From Theileria orientalis strain Shintoku (taxonomy: Eukaryota > Apicomplexa > Aconoidasida > Piroplasmida > Theileriidae): 64,000 nucleotides of DNA. The position numbers were made by a program, and so were the translations under genes. This document shows, piece by piece, positions 60,211-64,000 of the stretch (the first letter of the stretch is position 1; each line of letters starts with the position of its first letter). The notes under the pieces are model-generated. The model was not told where the DNA came from. It saw nothing but the letters and a program-made list of their open reading frames with translations, and did no database searches. The DNA lies in assembly GCF_000740895.1 (NCBI RefSeq), contig NC_025262.1, positions 62,001 through 126,000 of the forward strand, given 5' to 3'.

Positions 60211-60540
60211 TCTTCTGGATTAAATATACACACATATGCCGTATATAATGATTTATAATGTTTATTTTACCAACGGTGGAGTAGAATCTTGTTTGTTTTG
60301 TTACACCCCATGGATGTGTTTAATTATTATTGATAAAATCGTATATAATTTTTGATTTTTTAAATACTGTTGACTTGAATATTTGTTTATATGATATTCT
60401 TTTGTATGGATTGACCTTCCAAGAGTTTTGTGAAATATCTTCGTTTGGAAATGATTTGAACTTTATAGTAACAATAAATGGTTTTATTTTCTTTTTTTAT
60501 CAATTTTTAAAGCGCAATTAGGTGTTTAAGTCCATTAGGA
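60211..60540. other. Intergenic region
   Basis: 330 bp, T-rich. A 63-codon Phe/Ile/Leu-rich frame at 60330-60521 looks noncoding. It is the upstream region of the helicase gene. Confidence 0.4.
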
Positions 60541-62662
60541 ATGAGAATACCTACTTTCCAAAAATATATACTGCTATTCTTAACTGCCATGTCACCATAT
60601 ACAATGTCTATGAATTCTGTGAGTAGGATTTGTAGAACAACAAATGTGTGGAGAAACTGGACGCTGTCCCGGCACCTCTCCTTTATTTATTCTAACTTCG
60701 GGTCCAAACTCGATCGTTTAAATGCAGAAAAGGTCACTTCCTTGAATTCGTATCCCAGTTATGATCCTTCAGTCAATACGGTGTCAACCTATCCAGTTGG
60801 ATACAACGCCGTTGAGCAGCAGGTCCAGCCCTTTGGACAGGTACCCAACTACAACGTAGTTCCGAACCAATACGGATTTCAACCTTCAATACCATTCACC
60901 TTCAATTCATACGGCTCGGTTCCATACTCACGTCCAAATTACTTTAATAATTATAGCAGGCCTTACAAGTTTAACAGGAGGCCTGGTTTTAGGAGATACT
61001 CAATGTCAAGTAAGATGCGTTAGTTATATAAGTGTGCATATGAAAATTAAGATACTCAACAAATATTTTCAGCGCAAAAAAGCTTCGACATTCCAGTGTC
61101 TTCAGTCGACTGGAATAAGGAGGAGCTTGTGGAGATTAAAAAGGACTTTTACGACCTGAGCTACGAGGCCGACAGCAGGCCCGGAGAGGAGATTGAGCGG
61201 ATACTCTCGTCTCACAACATAACGATAGAGGGGGAGCACCCGCTGCCGAAGCCGGTCAACACGTTTGACGAGGCAGTGTTTAACGAGCCCATACAGAAAA
61301 TCATCAAGGACTCTAAGTTCGTAGAGCCCACGCCTATCCAAAAGGTGGGCTGGACTTCCTGCCTAACAGGTCAGACAGAGCCCAGATTCACTTTACATTT
61401 ATGTTGCAAACCTATAATTAACTTTTAGGGAGGGACGTCGTTGGTGTGTCGCAAACTGGGTCTGGAAAGACGCTGACCTTCCTTCTTCCTGGAATGTTGC
61501 ACCTGATGGCGCAGCCGCCTGTGGGCAAGGGAGGTCCCATCATGCTCATTTTGGCTCCGACCAGGGAGCTCTGCCTCCAAATATCGGACGAGGCCACGCC
61601 CTACTCGAAAATGTTAGACTTGAGGCTCGTCTCCGTCTACGGAGGCGCCTCCAAGTACGTGCAGATGAAGCAGTTCGAGAACGGCGCCGAGATCATGGTC
61701 GCCACGCCCGGGAGGCTCCTCGAGTTCCTGAGCACCGGCAGCCTCAAGTTGAACCGCGTCAGCTACTTCGTGATGGACGAGGCCGACCGCATGCTCGACA
61801 TGGGCTTTGAGCCTCAGATCCGGAAGATCATCGGCCAGATAAGGCCCGACCGCCAGACGCTCATGTTCAGCGCCACGTGGCCCAAGGAGATCCGCAGGCT
61901 CGCCTCCGAGTTCTGCAAGCCTGACTTCATTTACATTCAGGTCGGCGACCTTGAGTTGACTGCGAACGAGAACATAACTCAGAAGGTCCAGGTCATGAAC
62001 TCCTTTGAAATCAAGGACAGCTTGTTCAACTTTTTGGACTCTCTCCCTCCCTCCAAGAAGGTTCTCATTTTCTCCGACCTCAAGTCCTTTTCCGACCAGC
62101 TTGCCAGCAATTTACGTTATCGCAAGTTCCGGGCTGCTTCTCTGCACGGCGACAAGTCGCAGGCTCAGCGGGAGCGCATCCTCCGCATGTTCAGGACTGG
62201 CGAGTGCAACATTCTCGTGGCCACTGACGTGGCTGCTCGCGGCCTCGACATCAAGGACATTGACTACGTTGTCAACTTGGACGCTCCAAAGACCCTTTTG
62301 GACTACATTCACAGGTGACTTATTTATTTTGACGGCTACCACATCTAGTTATTTTGCCAGCTACTCTTATCTAGTTATTTTGACAGCTACCATTTACTTG
62401 TTACGCCTCGCTACCAGATACTTACTACATCTACCTACAATTTAGTCATTGCACCTCCCTATTCTTTTTCGCTCTCATCTAATCCTTTTTTAGAATTGGA
62501 CGCACTGCTCGTGGCGGCAGCAAGGGCAACTCCTTACTTTTCTTCGCCAGGGACACTCTTAACCCTAGCAAGGTCAAGTTCGCTCAGGACCTGTCCAACT
62601 TGCTTTCCAAGGTTAACCAGGAGGTTCCTCCTGAGCTCACAAGCATTGCCAACTCCCTGTGA
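60541..62662 (+). CDS. DBP2/DDX5-type DEAD-box RNA helicase with an N-terminal leader
   Basis: Four exons: 60541-61009, 61073-61369, 61429-62314 and 62494-62662 (1821 bp, 606 aa). Helicase motifs are complete: Q-motif FVEPTPIQKVGW, motif I SQTGSGKT, Ia PTRELCLQI, GG and TPGR, II DEAD, III SAT (FSATWPKEIRRLA), IV KVLIFSDL, V TDVAARGLD, VI HRIGRTARGG. The domain is DBP2-like (the leader NITIEGEHPLPKPV and the RLLEFLSTG region are typical). Unusually, the first 150 residues begin MRIPTFQKYILLFLTAMSPY, a possible signal sequence, then a basic stretch without acidic residues and a Tyr/Asn/Pro/Gln-rich region. This could target the protein to the apicoplast; nuclear function with an unusual N-terminus is the alternative. 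Confidence 0.93.
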
Positions 62663-62972
62663 TCGTTAACTTTCCCATTCCAGCCATTTCTGTTAACATT
62701 AGGGCGCCTCCTGTGTGCACTGTCTACTACTGAACCGGTAAATATACTCGCATTTCCATTTTTTATTTGATTAGGTATATTACGTGTCTGCGTGTTTAAC
62801 TGCTTGTTAGTATATTGTAACGTTAACTATGCTTGTGTACACTCGCATTACACTTGTCCATGGCTAACTATGCTTGTGTGTAATATAATTGGGGTGTCTG
62901 GTACGTAGTCTGCTCGTGCATTTGTATGACATTTACTCGCGCTTTGCGCTTTGCTTTTCGATCTTCGCTTCG
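62663..62972. other. Convergent intergenic region, helicase / SPT5
   Basis: 310 bp. The word TAACTATGCTTGTGT occurs at about 62824 and again at about 62865, a short direct repeat. It holds the 3' ends of both genes; no exon seen. Confidence 0.45.
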
Positions 62973-64000
62973 TTACTGTGAGGACACCAGCGCAGCCCCC
63001 TCCTTCCTCACCGTCACCCTGGCTCCCTCCACCAGCTGCACCTCGAGTGCGTCCTCGAGGACCTTGGTCACGAGGCCGAACTTGTCCTTTCCGAGTGCGT
63101 GTGCCAGCACCCTGTCTCCTTCTGACATGGGCTGCACTGGCTCCACCGACTCCGCCGCTATTGCTATGTAGTCCTCGTCGACCATCACGTGGAGCACCTG
63201 CAGCGTCGTGTCCGCCATGTTTTCGAATACTTCTCCGATCACTCCTCTCTTTCCGTAGTACGCTCCCGGTCCTGTTACGTGCACCACCACTCCGCACACG
63301 CACCAGTTTGGCAGCTTTGCTCCTGCCTTTTCTGACTCAGGCGCCGGCGCTGTCGGCGTGCCCTCTTTATCGTCGATACCTCTGGACGTGTCTCCCCGTG
63401 CTTCCTCTCCTCTTCCCTCCTCGCTCAACCTCCTCCTTACGTCGTGGGCGCCTTCTCTTCTTGAGCTTTCTCTTTGTGACGGGTCCTCCTTTCCATCGCG
63501 GTAGTCTCTGTCATCCCTGTAGTCTCTATAGTCTCTGTAACTATCACCGTCGCGTCCTTCTCTGCCGTCTCTGTAGTCCCTACCATCCCTGTGGTCTCTG
63601 TAACTACTACCGTCCCTAAAATCCCTGTCATCGCGGTAGTCTCTGCCGTCCCTATGGTCTCTGTAGCCATCACCGTCTCTGTAGTCTCTGCTATCTTTGT
63701 GGTCGTGATGTCTAGCGTCTTGCGGGTACGGCGGGTCAAGGCTCCTGTTGTAGGCGACGTAGTTTTCCCTCGCGCTGTAGTGGCCTCGCATCACGTCGTG
63801 CCAGTTATCCATGATCACGCAATCCGACTTCGGGTAGCGCACCGTCTTCGGCTTAACCTTCAGCAGGATTGTGAACTGAGTGGGCTCCACGTGGATGATG
63901 TCGCCCAGCAGCCCCTTGTATCTGCCCTGCAGGATCTTAACTGTCTTTCCCAGCAGCGGGTTCTTCCTCACGATTCGTGCTCCCTGAGGCGCGTTGTTAG
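62973..64000 (-). CDS. SPT5: Transcription elongation factor SPT5, C-terminal part
   Basis: The frame is open from the window end down to the stop at 62973; the 5' part lies outside. The first visible residues, NNAPQGARIVRKNPLLGKTV, lead into KILQGRYKGLLGDIIHV, a KOW domain of the SPT5 type (GKTV.I..G.YKG..G.V). A low-complexity stretch of repeated Tyr-Arg-Asp-Gly units (RDYRDG, RDHRDG) about 100 residues long follows, in the place of the C-terminal repeat region. Then comes a final KOW-like domain with GVVVHVTGPGAYYGKRGVIG and RVLAHALGKDKFGLVTKVLE. SPT5 with SPT4 forms DSIF, which travels with RNA polymerase II. The Arg/Asp repeat is unlike the Ser/Thr/Pro repeats of yeast or animals. Confidence 0.85.
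   Translation of the reverse strand, partial: NNAPQGARIVRKNPLLGKTVKILQGRYKGLLGDIIHVEPTQFTILLKVKPKTVRYPKSDCVIMDNWHDVMRGHYSARENYVAYNRSLDPPYPQDARHHDHKDSRDYRDGDGYRDHRDGRDYRDDRDFRDGSSYRDHRDGRDYRDGREGRDGDSYRDYRDYRDDRDYRDGKEDPSQRESSRREGAHDVRRRLSEEGRGEEARGDTSRGIDDKEGTPTAPAPESEKAGAKLPNWCVCGVVVHVTGPGAYYGKRGVIGEVFENMADTTLQVLHVMVDEDYIAIAAESVEPVQPMSEGDRVLAHALGKDKFGLVTKVLEDALEVQLVEGARVTVRKEGAALVSSQ

Noticed and set aside
62951..63619. 222-codon plus-strand frame rich in Pro, Leu and Ser
   Set aside because: Antisense shadow of the SPT5 repeat region.
63480..63720. CRISPR-like or satellite repeat array
   Set aside because: The periodicity comes from codons for Arg-Asp-Tyr units in the SPT5 gene; spacers are absent and the host is a eukaryote.

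Overview
The window looks like nuclear DNA of an apicomplexan parasite of the genus Theileria. The grounds are short AT-rich introns (mostly 28-120 bp) in nearly every housekeeping gene, very compact gene spacing, large secreted proteins built from FAINT (DUF529) type repeats, and an AP2-domain protein. The species cannot be fixed by eye; T. orientalis or a close relative is a reasonable guess. Exon coordinates below were worked out by hand from splice sites, reading frame and protein similarity, and each spliced frame was checked for length.

Layout. 1-3886: 3' part of a large intronless secreted FAINT-type gene. 4295-10143: housekeeping block (RPS5, an ARF-like GTPase, TFIIF-beta, MBF1, a farnesyl/geranylgeranyl diphosphate synthase), then tRNA-Ile(AAU). 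10974-12560: a secreted FAINT-like protein. 12830-18825: second housekeeping block (small membrane protein, AP2-domain protein, V-ATPase E, Sec61 alpha, Mog1, Spc25). 19486-31858: accessory block with three signal-anchored proteins, a candidate structured RNA and a 1696-aa secreted FAINT protein. 32403-39742: minus-strand run (Mrp/NBP35-type ATPase, an unidentified 542-aa protein, GPI8, a YIPF6-like protein, an NF-YB histone-fold protein). 40637-49384: mostly plus strand (tail-anchored protein, secreted protein, PDK1-like kinase, the tiny RPL41 on minus, the SUMO E1 subunit AOS1, two unidentified proteins). 49393-53208: a 13-exon polycystin-type channel. 53629-62662: COX17, a BCNT/CFDP1 protein, a single-pass surface-type protein, ribosomal protein bL35, a 70-aa membrane protein, two tRNA-Val, COQ10 and a DEAD-box helicase with a leader. 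62973-64000: C-terminal part of SPT5, cut by the window end.

The housekeeping genes have many tiny introns and tail-to-tail neighbours separated by as little as 8 bp, or overlapping. The secreted and signal-anchored FAINT-like genes are single-exon, have wider flanks and form islands. The most novel material is the 19.5-26.2 kb cluster of N-terminally anchored proteins, two of which share a repeated domain with an EQ-x-GLP core. Other points of note are the polycystin channel, the divergent Spc25, the small residue before the first Asp-rich motif of the prenyl synthase, the kinase/RPL41 antisense overlap, and a 10-bp inverted repeat in the 26.6 kb intergenic region that may mark an unannotated RNA.
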